Positions 25,273 to 37,122 of a stretch of 64,000 nt of DNA are shown here, piece by piece (positions within the stretch are counted from its first letter, which is position 1; every line of letters starts with the position of its first letter). The notes under the pieces were generated by a model. That model made no database searches, had not been told where the DNA came from, and saw only the letters and a program-made list of their open reading frames with translations. The stretch is taken from positions 1-64,000 of the forward strand of contig WOGZ01000138.1 of assembly GCA_009733775.1 (NCBI GenBank), read 5' to 3'. Both the position numbers and the translations under genes were made by a program. This DNA is from Alectoria sarmentosa (Eukaryota; Ascomycota; Lecanoromycetes; Lecanorales; Parmeliaceae).

Positions 25273-26779
25273 TCATGCCGCCTTTGGTTTCTGGCCGTAG
25301 GCAACGTGGCTATGGACCCCTTTGTCAGCAAACTATGGCTATGGCTTAAGAATGACCGGGCTCACAAGTCGAACTGTGCGTGAATCTTTGGATCTCGCAG
25401 ATCCTTGCGCACGTTGGCAAGCAGCACTTGTACCTCCTCTGATTTCCAGCCGAGGAACTGCGTGAACAGTCGCAACGTAAACCCCTCTAGGCCGTCTTCA
25501 ATCTGTACCATGTTCCAGGCGCCAATTGTTTTCTGGACTTGCGTCAGCCATGCTCAAATGACAAAGTCGTTGCTGTCAGCTTCTTCGGAAGCAGAGTATA
25601 CCAAGTGCTTGTCTTTTGCCCACGGCCCAATAGGCAGGCGAAACTTCTCATGTTGAACCCTCTCAAAACCTGCGTCTTTCATCCACCCTTCAAGTTTCGA
25701 GCCTGGACAAGGATCTCGGCCAAAGCCGTGTACTGCGCCGAGCAGCGTAGTAATCCACTTGGAAACATATTGTTCTTCCTTCAGAGACCCGTCTTCTGAA
25801 TAATAGGCAAGGTCAAAGTCTTGAAACTCTGCCCATCCGCCGGGCTTTGTATGTTCGAAAGCTTGGCGCATCAGTTTAGGCCAATCTGCTATGGCCGCAG
25901 CCAGATAGCGCACGTGTACAAACTCAAACTTTTCCGGGAAGGTCCAAGGCTCTTCCGCATCGTCGATTTCGAACTTTACATTTGCAGGGACCCTATTCCG
26001 TTAGTTGCCGTGGCATGATTTTGGGCGGCAGATCTATTACCAGGATGGCTGAGTGGGGCTCAAGTCTGTCCCAATGATCTCGGCACTGGGATAGTCATCA
26101 CCCATCTCAATGGCCCAGATACCTGTCCCGGTTCCAAGATCAAGGATGTTTGCAGGTTTCTCGCCAATAGGTGCAAAGTGGAGCTTGTCACCCATAGTTA
26201 TGCGTATCATTTGATGTGTGAGATCGAGACGATCCAATTCGATCTTCCAATTGCGTCAGCTGTTAATATGCCTTTGCAGATAGGTGGCATACTTCATCAT
26301 TCGGCAATATGTAACCTATGAATCATAGAATAAGCCTTTGCTATCTTTCAGCAATCCAGAGAGAACACACTGCCGTCTTTAAAGCTTCACGTCCATTACG
26401 GTCAGCTGTATCACAGAAGGTGATTGGATCACATACGCATGATATCTGTAGGACAATGGAATTTAGTCGCCGTTTCATAGCCGATGGCTTACATCGCTTG
26501 ACAACGTACCTGCGGCCATTTTCTACAGGATATCTCTCAATGCTACTTGTCAATGATGCAGTATACCTTGAACTGCATTATGAAAAGTCAGATGAGTCGA
26601 AGATTCGGGATCATAGTCAAAAGCGTACACCTCGTCTCCAAGGGTGGAATCAGAGGCATCGTAGAGCTTGAGAACTTATCAGTCCTGTTGATTCGGCGGA
26701 TTCCCGAGACGATACCCACATCGGGATCTACCTCGATAATGTCGTCTCCAGTAGGAGCTATTTGTGGATTGGCAGCCAT
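25273..26779 (-). CDS. LaeA-like SAM-dependent methyltransferase
   Basis: Nine exons on the minus strand: 26779-26631, 26572-26510, 26445-26437, 26384-26371, 26315-26293, 26243-26041, 25992-25602, 25532-25366 and 25309-25273. They give 351 residues with every phase consistent. Exons 3, 4 and 5 are only 9, 14 and 23 bases. Together they encode the conserved block NGRRYHAFKDGSYILPNDE that precedes the Rossmann fold. The SAM-binding motif I is ILDLGTGTGIWA (119-130), followed by IGTDLSP. PGGWAEFQDFD and GLEGFTLRLFTQFLGW are typical of the family, and the protein ends HVAYGQKPKAA. Related proteins include the secondary-metabolism regulator LaeA, but most members are of unknown substrate and many sit in metabolite clusters. 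All introns are 48-69 bases. This copy is complete. I would not call it LaeA itself. Confidence 0.9.
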
Positions 26780-27861
26780 TGCGTCTCTCGCTTCTGGCCA
26801 AATCAATCACACCGCGGAGACAATATTATCACACGGATGTTGCGAGGTACAATTGTGGATGATGGTGTAGGTTTTATGAATTTGAGACAGGGAATGGAGC
26901 AATCAAGAGCCAGCTGGTGGGGTCAGATGGTTGGCTATATAGCACGCCAGACAGCTGGAGCGAAATGCGGATCGCCGGCAGCATTGTCTGATTTGCTGTC
27001 TAATCTGACATGCTGCACGTGGGATCAATTTATTTGATCAGACAGCGGGACACGACAGCTGCCGGCGAGCAGCGTCACCAAGGCGTCACCAACATGCCTG
27101 AAGCATGAATTAAACGTGGTTGATTGACTGGGAGAGAGAAGGGCTAAGATGAAAATTGTTGTCTTGTGGGTGCAGCTACTCATTTCGGAATCTTCTCGTG
27201 CTCCTTCGTTTCTACTTAGGTGGGGTCGGCACAGTCGAACAGCGGCCTAGGAGGGCCGATAGGCGCTTACTAAGGGGACCCATCTTCCATAGCCTCTCTA
27301 GCCGCATGTCAAGAGCGAGAGAGCCGATGACGCTAAAAATGCAGGGCATCTGTGTCGCAGAGTTCAGTGCGTACTTCAAGTACTTTAGTGTTTCACTTCT
27401 TGACAGCCCCAAATTTGTTAGACTGCGAAGTGTGAAGAGTTGAGTTGATAGGAATGTGGTTCTCGATCTGTGCCATTGTATAATTCAGAGGGTAAAGGCC
27501 AGAAACAGAGCAAGTGGAATGCTTGCGTGCTTGCGTGCTTGCGTGCTTGCGTGCTTGCGTGCTTGCTTGCCGTTGACAGCCGGGGGAAGGTTGAAGCGAA
27601 GACCCGAGGACATGACCCTTGAATGCCAAGGCGCCAAGATCTCAGCCTACTTTAACGTTGATGAATAACTCGGGCCGGAATGTTTCCCATCCCGTCCGTT
27701 ATCTGATTTCCCGCATTTGGATGAGCCCCGAAGCCGAGCTGCCACCGCTTACTGTAGGTACTGCACCCACCTTGGCTGCTTGGCCGCAAAGATGAAGAGA
27801 TGCAGTACCTGAACAACGCCAGCGTTCTCGCTTCATCTGCATCTTGAGCAGCACATCCACT
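26780..27861. other. Divergent intergenic region with 8-bp tandem repeat
   Basis: It separates the methyltransferase (minus) from the Sec14 gene (plus) and must contain both promoters. A minisatellite of the 8-mer TTGCGTGC, about five to six units, lies at 27,521-27,570. No gene is supported. Confidence 0.55.
27521..27570. repeat. 8-bp minisatellite (TTGCGTGC)n
   Basis: Five to six consecutive copies, the last one shortened (TTGC). It lies about 290 bases upstream of the Sec14-like start codon. Confidence 0.85.
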
Positions 27862-29580
27862 ATGAAAGGAGCCCAGGACATGAATGGCCTCGTGGGCCCT
27901 CCGCCCCCGGAATCTGCCAATGCTGAGACGAGGCTGAAAGGTCACATTGGCCATTTGACCCAACAAGAGGAATCCGCTTTTGACGACTTCAAGAAGCTGT
28001 GCGCCAAAAAAGGCTACTACACGCCCCACACAGCGAATGGAAGAGCCAGTCACGACGATGGCACCCTCATGTGAGAGTTCCGTGCGCGCAAAAGGCCCTG
28101 CTCGATTGATTTGTCCATGGCTAATGTATCAATCACAAGCCGATTCCTAAGAGCGCGAAAGTTCGTCCCTCAAGACGCCTTCACTCAGTTCAAGGACACG
28201 GAAATCTGGCGGAAGAAATATGAACTTGACGAACTCTACGAGAACATAGATATACATGAGTACCAGGCCATGAGGCAGTTCGTGAGTGCAGCCTCTCCGC
28301 CCTTCTGGCTCTCGTGTGGGGCTGACGGTCACAGTACCCACAATGGACTGGTCGAAGAGATAAGAGGGGGATACCAGTATATGTGTATGAGATTGGCAAG
28401 CTGGATCCCAAGAAGATAACCGCTTATGCTTCTGCTCCCTCCAAATCCAAGACTAAATCGCCGGGCCTTCGGCTTTTTGCCCTCTACGAAAATCTCACCC
28501 GCTTTGTCATGCCTCTCTGTTCTGCTGTGCCTGGAAGATCGAATCCCGAAACACCAGTCGATCAGTCGAATAATATCGTTGATATCTCAAAGGTTGGACT
28601 GAAGCAATTTTGGAGCCTCCGAAGTCACATGCAGGAGGCGAGCACACTGGCTACCGCTCACTACCCAGAAGTTCTGGACAGGATCTTCGTAGGCTCTCCC
28701 CAGCGTCTTCCCTGCCCTGCAAAGATGCTAATCTGAGTCCTCCAAGGTCATCGGCGCACCCTCATTCTTCCCCGTCGTCTGGGGCTGGGTCAAGAAATGG
28801 TTCGACCCGATCACTACTTCCAAGATATTTGTCCTCGCCCAACAGGATGTCCTACCAACCCTCTCCTCCTTCATTGACGTCGACAATATACCAAAGAAGT
28901 ACGGAGGAAAACTAGACTTCACTTATGGAAAATTGCCAAGCCTGGACCCGGACATCAGGCAACACCTGAGCATAGAACCGACAAGGGATGCCGAGACTTT
29001 ATTCATCGCATCACCGATTCGGTGGATTGATGCTGGCGAAAATGGCGAGGATGGCGAAATCACAGCGCTGAGCGTGGGCACTTTGGATGGGAAACCGCGC
29101 AAGGAGCGGGTTGCAGTTCTGCACGCCCTCGCCACTCGTGTTGCTACGCACTCGAGCAACTTTCAGAGCCAGCGGACGGAGACTACTACGCTTCCTAGCA
29201 GGCCTGCTACCTCGAATGGCGAACCTGCACCGCTGAACGCGCCTCTTCCCAACGGTCATACTGCACCACCGAACGGGACCGCTTTCCTGGGCGAAGCTCC
29301 TTCTCAGAGCTACCCCGTCTCCAATGGTCAATCTAACCTCAAAGGTCGGCCGACAAGCACACAGCCAGCGCCGGTCACGAATCGGAGCACGGCCTCGCTA
29401 CACACTCAATCCATACCTAGCGGCGGACCTCTTCAGCAGCATCCTGTGACAAACGGCGCTTTGCCTGAAAGCAAGCCACACACCATCACCATGCCCCCGA
29501 GGCAAAACAACATGGTGCGGACGAAGACGGATTTCTTCACCCCGCCCAGCGATCCGGCGGAGATGAAGCAACTGCAATGA
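27862..29580 (+). CDS. Sec14/CRAL-TRIO lipid-transfer protein
   Basis: Four exons: 27862-28070, 28140-28281, 28335-28688 and 28747-29580 (512 residues, phases consistent). Residues about 25-110 form the CRAL-TRIO N-terminal helical region (HLTQQEESAFDDFKKLC, then IRFLRARKF). Residues about 118-300 form the lipid-binding domain: YPQWTGRRDKRGIPVYVYEIG, IVDISKVGLKQFW, AHYPEVLDRIFVIGAPSFF, and IPKKYGGKLDF near its end. The family transfers phosphatidylinositol, phosphatidylcholine or related lipids between membranes in the cytosol. After about residue 330 the protein becomes a disordered Ser/Thr/Pro/Asn-rich tail with no recognised domain. The frame could extend upstream, but 27862 is the first ATG. 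Ligand specificity is unknown. Confidence 0.9.
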
Positions 29581-30990
29581 TTTTGGGCGCTCTTCTTTGG
29601 TTCTTTTCAAGTTCTGTGGACAGCGAGCGGGACTCGCATTATTCATGCGTAGAGGCGTATTTTTTCTTCTTCTTCTTCTCTCATAGGCTCAACAGCGGAC
29701 GCCTGTTCCATGCGCTTCTTTTACTTTTAAAGCAATACCTTTCATCCTCTCCGGCGGAATCGTATCCCAATCCCACTCTGTACTCTACTATACCATACCA
29801 TCCTGTTTTTTGCCCTACCTACCTACCTACCTACCTACCTACCATCCATCCATCCATCCATCCAAACCCCCCCAATCACACCTTTCTTTCTTTCTTTCTT
29901 TCTTTCTTTGTCCATCCATCCATCCATCCATCCTTCCATCCATCTCTTCCTTCAGTCTTGCTCATCTCCATTCATATGACCTTGCTTCCTTCCTCCTTCC
30001 TCCTTCTGCAACCTTCTCCCGACTCCTTCCCCAACCTAACCTAACCTAATCTAACCTAATCTAACCTAACCTAACCTAATCTAACCTAATTCATTTCCTC
30101 ACCTCGGAATTCCTCCACCCAACCCAACACCCAAATTATAATATAGGCTTACACACACCAGCTTATATCTATCCATCTCTGAATTGTAATATAGGGTTCT
30201 ATACACATCCCTTATCTATCTATCTCTGAATTGTAACATAGGCTTGTATACACATCCCTTATCTATCTATCTATCTATCTTTGCATTTGGATATATGTCT
30301 ATCTACGCCGTATAGCTCGCCCTATATTTCGTTTCCGTTTCCGTTTCCATCTCTAAACATTTTAAAGCTCGTCGTCGTTGTCGTCCTCATTCTTTCTCTG
30401 ACCCGTATCAGTAACTGGCATATCATCCTCATCCTCATCCTCATCCTTTCTCTGACCCGTATCAGTGACTGGCAAATCATCCTCATCCTCATCCTCATCC
30501 TCATCCTCATCCTCGTCCTCTCTCTGACCCGTATCAGTGACTGGCATATCATCCTCATCCTCACCACCATCATCCTCCATCTCTTTCTCCCCCGTATCAG
30601 TAAGCAGCAAATAGAACGTTTCTGTGCTGGCTGGCTGGCTGGCTGGCTGGATGGCAGAGCAAGAGGAATGAATTCCTTTCAGTTGGCCAAAGATATGTTT
30701 TCTTCCTTTCCTTTCCTTTCCTTTCCTTTCCTTTCCCCATGTCGGCCATTTTTCTTTTTATCATGTACTCTCGCACGGTGAAACTAATGTCATGTGGCTA
30801 GACGCCAACTTTATAGCTTGGCTTGGCTTGGCTTGGCTTGGCTTGCAAGGTTGCAAGGTTGGAGGGATTTTCCATTCCAGGGATACCGCCGCGATTGTCG
30901 ACATCTTATCAGAGCAGCAGCTAGCCTAGCCTAGCTGTTCGGAGGCAGCGATGGCGCATCCATCCAACTTCAGCCAGCAACACCCACACC
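29581..30990. repeat. Microsatellite and minisatellite field
   Basis: Directly after the Sec14-like gene lie, in order: (CCTA)n and (ATCC)n at about 29,815-29,865; (TTTC)n and a second (ATCC)n at about 29,883-29,945; an array of CCTAA/TCTAA units at 30,033-30,090; about three copies of a roughly 50-bp unit with GAATTGTAAYATAGG and (TATC)n at 30,130-30,285; a TCATCC-rich minisatellite at 30,380-30,605; (GGCT)n at 30,627-30,650; (TTTCC)n at 30,700-30,735; and (GGCTT)n at 30,815-30,845. There is no supported gene. Confidence 0.8.
30380..30605. repeat. Minisatellite with CCCGTATCAGT core
   Basis: Four copies of a unit containing ACCCGTATCAGT (CCCCGTATCAGT in the last) and, in three, ACTGGCAWATCATCC, separated by variable (CTCATC)n tracts. 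On the minus strand one frame would read acidic repeats ending in VTDTGQR, but it lacks an ATG start. I treat it as non-coding. Confidence 0.7.
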
Positions 30991-32652
30991 CTACACCCAC
31001 CGACCTAATATCTCAAATCCCCCATTGCAATAGACGTATCTCGTCCACCACGGCCCATGATGATCAATGCCGTCCGAATTGCTGAAATGGGGTTTCCTCA
31101 TCTGATAATATTTTCGACACTGAGGCGATTGGTTGGAGCCCGTGGTTGTATGTACGTATGGATGTGTTGTGCGCCTCGTGTCGTGCGTGTGGTGTATCGT
31201 TTGATGGATGGCGGAGAAATCTGATGTCACGGGTAGAGGGGTGGATGTTGGAGGGATTGGGGCTGGGGATGGGGTTGGAAGTGGTGGGGTTGGAAGTCGG
31301 GGGGGGAGGAGGGGGGGAGGTTGGGTTGGAGGGTCGGGATCTGGGTCAGGTCTGGGTAATTTGCGCGGGTGGGGGATATGGATGGATGGATGGATGGATG
31401 AGCATGGATGAGCATGGGGATGGGGATGGGGAGGATGCAATGTTGGGAGGTGGGTATGGCATGCGCTGCTTTTATTTTTCTCGTCGATGATTTCGGTTGT
31501 CGAACATGAGGGAGGGCCGAGAGACATTAATAGAGAGGTAGTGCGCGCTTTTTTCTGTTTTCTGTTTTTTTTTTGTTGTTTGGGGGGGCAGAAGCAGAGA
31601 ATGGAAGATGTCCTCTCCATGAGGAAAACGGAAATGCGGACGGGAGAGCAGAACTTTTTTGCAGCATGAGAGGGAGGTTGGTTCGTTTGCGCCCGAGTTC
31701 TCGCTTTCACGAGGCGTTGTGCTTTCCAAAATTATTGACGGCAGCAGCGGACTATGTATCGAAATGAGATCTAGGATCTTCGAGGGAAGATGCACAATTC
31801 TGCGTCAAACGGCCACAATAACGCCCTAACATGGCATCTTCACGGGGAAATTTTTTTTTCTCTAAAGTAGTCAATAGGCAGGTGATGATAGACTTTCGAC
31901 CGTAGAGACGGGAGTTGTATTGTCAGTCGGCTTTATTATATTCGATGTTGTGGGGCAGGGGGCCAGCCTTACGAATAAAGAGGATGTGATCACGCAGACG
32001 GGTATTTAGAATTGAGTCATCTGGTGTAGACCAAGGGAATATCGCCCACCTCTCATAGGCTGACTGGGTTGCCGATTGCTCATGCTCGTGCCACCCCACG
32101 ACGACGCGTTCGGTTTGAAAAGCATGAAGGACCTCTAGCGGAGTCGAGTCTTTAACTGCGTGGTGGCTGCGTTTTGTGTTCTCGATGACATGGCAGAGAG
32201 GAAGGATCGTGGGTATGAGTTTCTAGTATTGAGACTGAGACGGGGAGACGGATTGTATATTGACAGATGTGGGTATGTGGGCGTTGGAGGTGAAGAAGTG
32301 TGGGTCTAACGAAGAGTTTGACTCGGACCTTGAATCTATTTGTGATCCTGATGGAGATGAGACTGACAATGGAATGATGGGGTAAAGGACGAGGAAGACG
32401 AGGGAATCAGTCATGACGAAAGGAAACAGGGACAAGATTGAGAGTTACGCGTTGAGTAGCAAACACAAATGTAGACACATAAGCAAGAACATGAAAAGCA
32501 TGTACAAAATGCCACATGAAAAGAGCGGTTAAGTAATCTGCAGTAACTTGACCCGAAGTTGTAAACAGAGCATGAAACAGATCGCCAATATTAATTAGGC
32601 CTTCAACTCCAGCAACTCCAGGAACACTGACAGGAAATAGGATGCCGATGTC
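30991..32652. other. Low-complexity region, no supported gene
   Basis: G-rich on the plus strand around 31,240-31,450, with GGAT-type repeats near 31,380. The 239-codon minus-strand frame at 30,991-31,710 is proline/histidine-rich and is explained by this skew. The last part borders the 3' end of the oxidoreductase gene. Confidence 0.55.
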
Positions 32653-33824
32653 CTATATCCTCTTCGCCGCACCTTCTTCCTCACCAGATTCCAGCATGCC
32701 CTGTAGCAGCTTCAAATCGTGGTATGCCTGCTCAGGAGACCCTTTGGGGTTCGGCTCATTTGTGTAGATACTTTCAGCAAACGCAGCCATCTCTTTGCGA
32801 ACTCCACTTCCGGGTGGGAATCTGAAGGACTTATCTTGGACTGCTCTCTTGTCGTTGGTCGATATTCTGACTTCACTTGGAGTCACTGCCACGGCACCAG
32901 TAGTCGTCACAATACGAATCTGACAATCACGCCTGAATTCGGAACCATACGAGAGGTTGAAGGTACCGTTGCGTTTGTTGGAGGTTGTCATATGGGCGTT
33001 GAGCGTATCGACCGGGGCGAGCTCCTCTTTGATGAGGGATGTAGAAGCTCTGACTGTTGAGACTGACTGGCCCACAGCTTCTAGAAGGCATCGAAGGGCC
33101 GCGACGAAATGAATGCCACCATCGAGGAGGAAGCCACCTTGATAGTCAGGTTTCTGGCGCCTAGCCAAACCAAGCGCGGTTAGTGCGGTGGAGGACTAAG
33201 GTGAACAAGGAAGGCAGCGAAAAGCATACCAGGCCGTCCGATAATACTCATCGTCTTCATCAATGAACGCAAGGACATCAACGCTGAAGGTCACCAACTC
33301 TCCACCAAGTCTCTTGATCTGCTCGACAGCGAACACGATGGGCTCGAAGAACCTGAAGTTCTCGCCCACACTCCATATCTCCTCACGTCTTTGATGTTTG
33401 TACCACCTTATCAAATGCGCAGCTGTTTCTATATCCTTCGCGATTGGTTTCTCGCTCAGCACGTGCTTTCCGGCCTGAATTGCTTCTTTAATCACGGTTG
33501 GCTGAACGCAAATAGGCAGAGCTATAATGACGGCATCGATGTCTTTGCGAGCGAGGAGATCATCGAGGGAGTGATTGGATGTGGTAGGCGATTCATAGTA
33601 AGTCTTGACGGGCTTCGCCGCGCGGTTGGCAAGGTTATCGGCGCATGCTTTGGAGCGAGAGTAGATGGCTTTGAGGGTGAAGTGAGGGGTTAGTTGAACC
33701 GCTGGGAGATGCTCTGCGCGGAAGACGTCCAATCAGTCAGGGCGATAACGATGCCAAGGAAAGGGGGGCACGGACCTTGTCGGGCAAAGATTCCAGCTCC
33801 AATGATGGCTATTCCGATTGACAT
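32653..33824 (-). CDS. Gfo/Idh/MocA-family NAD(P)-dependent oxidoreductase
   Basis: Three exons on the minus strand: 33824-33776, 33713-33230 and 33160-32653 (346 residues, phases consistent). The N-terminal dinucleotide-binding loop is IGIAIIGAGIFARQ, followed by the Rossmann fold with DIDAVIIALPI and the family signature VLSEKPIA containing the catalytic-region lysine. The second domain contains YQGGFLLDGGIHFVAALR, the typical substrate-side helix with the conserved histidine. Members oxidise or reduce sugars, inositols or dihydrodiols; the substrate cannot be told here. The length is normal for the family and the gene looks intact. No linked pathway genes are evident. Confidence 0.9.
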
Positions 33825-36034
33825 TCTGCTTCAACGGTAGAAGACAAGACTGAGGATCCTGGATACTGGAGATCTGGGGGGGGACCCAGATTGAAAAGTC
33901 ATTGTAGACCTGCTGACCCCACTATCTAGTCCCAGGACTTGGGGAACCAGAAGGGCAATTGGCGGTAGTCTGGCGAGCCATGCTGGCGAACAAGTCAAGG
34001 AGAGGAATGGAGGAACATGCCGTTACCGTGGACATGGATCCCTACCACGTTGCGTTGCAGGACTTGGTTGAATAGTAGGAGTTCTGGAGAGCCCGCGGAC
34101 ATGGTTCAGCCGCGCAAGTCACGTTCAGCTTGGACGAGGCTGGTAGGGATGTAGGAAGTGGCCGATTGTGGCAGGTAGGAAAAAGACCGAGCGTTCCATT
34201 CCAATACAACAGTACCTTGCTCTCCATTAGAATGTTGACTGGCAATTCCGATAGGTTGGATCCAGATAGAGTATGACATCAAAGATCCAATACTGTCCAG
34301 TGCCGCTGTTCCGGGTCGGTGACCAGATTATCTGGTAAAAGTACCGGTGTAGAGTGCAGAGTGTCTATGTCTCTTGGGAACAAATCGTGAACTGGAAGTA
34401 GATGGAGCGTGGGGCTGCGCATATTCGACCGGGGTGAGAGGACGCTAAAATTGAGTTGGACGCTGACATTTCCCTTGGCACTCTTAGCACTCTTGGCATT
34501 CTTGGCACTCCATCTGCTTACTTAGAAAGAGTGAAGGAATAACCGAGGACACTTCCTGTGCACTATCAATTGTCAACCAATCAATCCTCAAGAAACGCTA
34601 TTTGCAGAGAAGATAGATGAGAGAAGAGAAGAGAAGAGAAGAGAAGAGGAAAGAGAGAATAGATACTGAAAGATCCGACTCAATCTAATGTATAAGTTAC
34701 GGGAAGAGGGCCGTCACTACAGTACGGCAGTAAGCGTCTTCCACCCGGATTCTGCTTCTAGTCTACTCATCCTTTCACCATCTAGATAGATTCCTGTCTT
34801 TCTGATCTTCTGCTGTCCAGCTAGGTATTTTAAGATGCCGGGCACAATCTGTAACTTGCACCTCCTACGACTCGCCAATGAGCACCTTGGGTAATTGCCG
34901 TTTGACAGGGCTGAGAACACTTCCCCATCACCGAACCCGCATTCATGTATACCCATGACTTGCCTATCCTATTTGAAATCTATAGACTTCGGGGGGGTTA
35001 GCGTGAGTCGACTTTGCTTTGCAGTCAAGCTTCTACAATACAATGTATGTATCAGATTGTCATCCACTTGCCTCGTCACCTTGCATACGTCTTGTCTTTT
35101 TGTTCCTTGGGTGCCAGGAGTGGAAGCTAGATCTTCTTACTCGTTCGTAATCTACTACGCCCGCGAATCGCAATGTACATCGGTCCTTGCCTCCTTTTGT
35201 CTGGCATATCCTCTACCTGCTCTTTTCATCATAGGCGACAGTGTAAGAGTGCCGAAATACGAGGGACGTGCACTGTCAGTCTGTCATATGACTCGAAAGA
35301 TACGAAAAGCGGTGTACTCCAAGAGTAGCCCCAGTGTGCTTCATTAGTAACATTCCGGCTTTGGCGGCACCATCAATCTTCAGGATCAAAGATGTACCCC
35401 TCAGAGGCCTCGTCATCCTGCATAGACTTTACCTGTCGCGCATTGTCTTTGGATGCCAGGAATGGAAAGTGCAAAGAATCATTGCTCTATGCACCGATGA
35501 ATGGTAAACTTAAAACTCAATCTTTATGTCGTTGTCATCACACGTTGCTCGCTTTTGTATGCAGATCCTTTCTCACTCCGAGTGAAAAGTTTTCGGTTAC
35601 TATGATCACCACAATTACCTGTTTCTATCATTTGGGAGAAAAATGCCGAGACTAATAAAGCCACAGCTTTGTATAGGAACCCTCGCAACCCTCTCGACCA
35701 ACTATCAGAGACAAATTCAAGCAACATAGCTCCTCGGACTTAGCATGGCAGCACTCCAAACGATGGTCAGCGTACTCACTCTTTGCCATGCTCAAACGAA
35801 CGGGGCGTCAAGACACGATCCGATTTCTGACGTTACTGTCCGCGTAAGCAATGTCGAGATTATCGGGCCCACTTTGCCTTCGCAAAACTCCTCAGCTTCC
35901 TCATCCTTTACGTACCTTACTAAAGCATCCACATGGCGCAAGAGCAAGTGTCACCAATTATTGGAATCCTTACCTAGTGCGAGTTTCTTGCCATTTTGCT
36001 AATTCCCTACACATACGCGCAATCTTTGTCGAAA
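33825..36034. other. Intergenic region
   Basis: About 2.2 kb with no recognisable gene. It contains a (GAGAA)n microsatellite at about 34,617-34,649. Short frames at 34,895-35,347 and 35,392-35,655 have no family resemblance. Confidence 0.5.
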
Positions 36035-36895
36035 ACGTTTACCAAGACACCCATCTGATCATTGCCTCCGTGACCAGATCCCACCTGAAGGGCAAAGATG
36101 TCATCATCATCACCGGGGCTTCAAAAGCCATTGGTCGCGCCAAAGCCATCGCATGTGCAGAAACAAGCGCCGCATCAATCGGTGCAGGAGCGCGCTTTAT
36201 ATATTTGGGCCAAGGGGAGAATTTACGAGATGCAACCAAGAATGCTAGAAAATAGGAGCTCAAGGTCTTGGCCGTGAAGTAAGACGTGGAGGATCGGGCC
36301 GTGGTTGAATCAGCGGCGAAGGACGTGGAGGCCGACTTCGACAGACTGGATATAGTGTTTGAAAATGTGGAATACCTTGAGCCAGCTGTGCCGATTGTGG
36401 ACAGCGATTCGGATGAGTTGTGGAAGACATGGACGGCGGTGAACTAGATCCATTGGTCAATTTTGGCAGCCTAAAATATCGGCTGGCACGATACCAGAGT
36501 ATGCGCGGACCCTACCAGATAACGCACTCTTTCCTCTCCTGGAGGCGACAGGCAGGTCGTCAACCTTTCATCGATCGGCACCCCCTACCTTCGGCAGTTA
36601 CCAAACGGGTCATTAGGTCATCGTCAGGTCCTCGGAGTTCATCAATGCTGAATATGGCGATCAAGGCATTCTGACCTTCTGCGTGCACTTAGGCGCAGTC
36701 AGGATGGGTATAGAGGTAAGGATGCCGGAAGAAGTGCATGGGATACTCACGGACACGTCCGAGATGAATGGAGATACAATTGTCTACTTGACGCACAAGA
36801 GGCGGGAGTGGCTTAAGGGAAGGTATGGTAGCTGCGCGTGGGATATGCCCGATTTGTTAGCGATGAAGGATGAGTTGTCGGGCAGGATTTTTTGA
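36035..36895 (+). pseudogene. Dead short-chain dehydrogenase/reductase
   Basis: The N-terminal part reads SHLKGKDVIIITGASKAIGRAKAIA, the SDR cofactor-binding motif. The next parts follow in the same frame, broken by stops at 36253 (TAG), 36280 (TAA) and 36445 (TAG): ELKVLAVK, DRLDIVFENVEYLEPA and DELWKTWTAVN. The remainder shifts frame and ends with SSEFINAEYGDQGILTFCV, VRMGIEVRMPEEVHGILTD and RREWLKGRYGSCAWDM, matching SDR C-termini. At least two stops fit C-to-T change of CAG or CAA codons. The NAG active region around NNAG is altered (ENVEY). It is not functional. Confidence 0.82.
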
Positions 36896-37122
36896 GGGTC
36901 AAGATGACTATCAGGTAAGTATTGGGAATCGCTATCTTATCCGAGTCACAAGCTAATACCCGTGACCCTAGATCTTTCTTTGGGCCTTTTCCGCATATAT
37001 GAATGATGATGATGATGATGGAACTGGGCACATCTATTTCATCACCCTCGCTGCTCGTCCTCAAGTAGCTGACCGATCCTCATATCCGTTGACCAACCTA
37101 GGTCGTTCACAGATGGCACAGC

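Noticed and set aside
30991..31710. 239-codon minus-strand ORF rich in Pro and His
   Set aside because: It follows the G-rich/C-rich strand skew and simple repeats of the region and has no recognisable domain.
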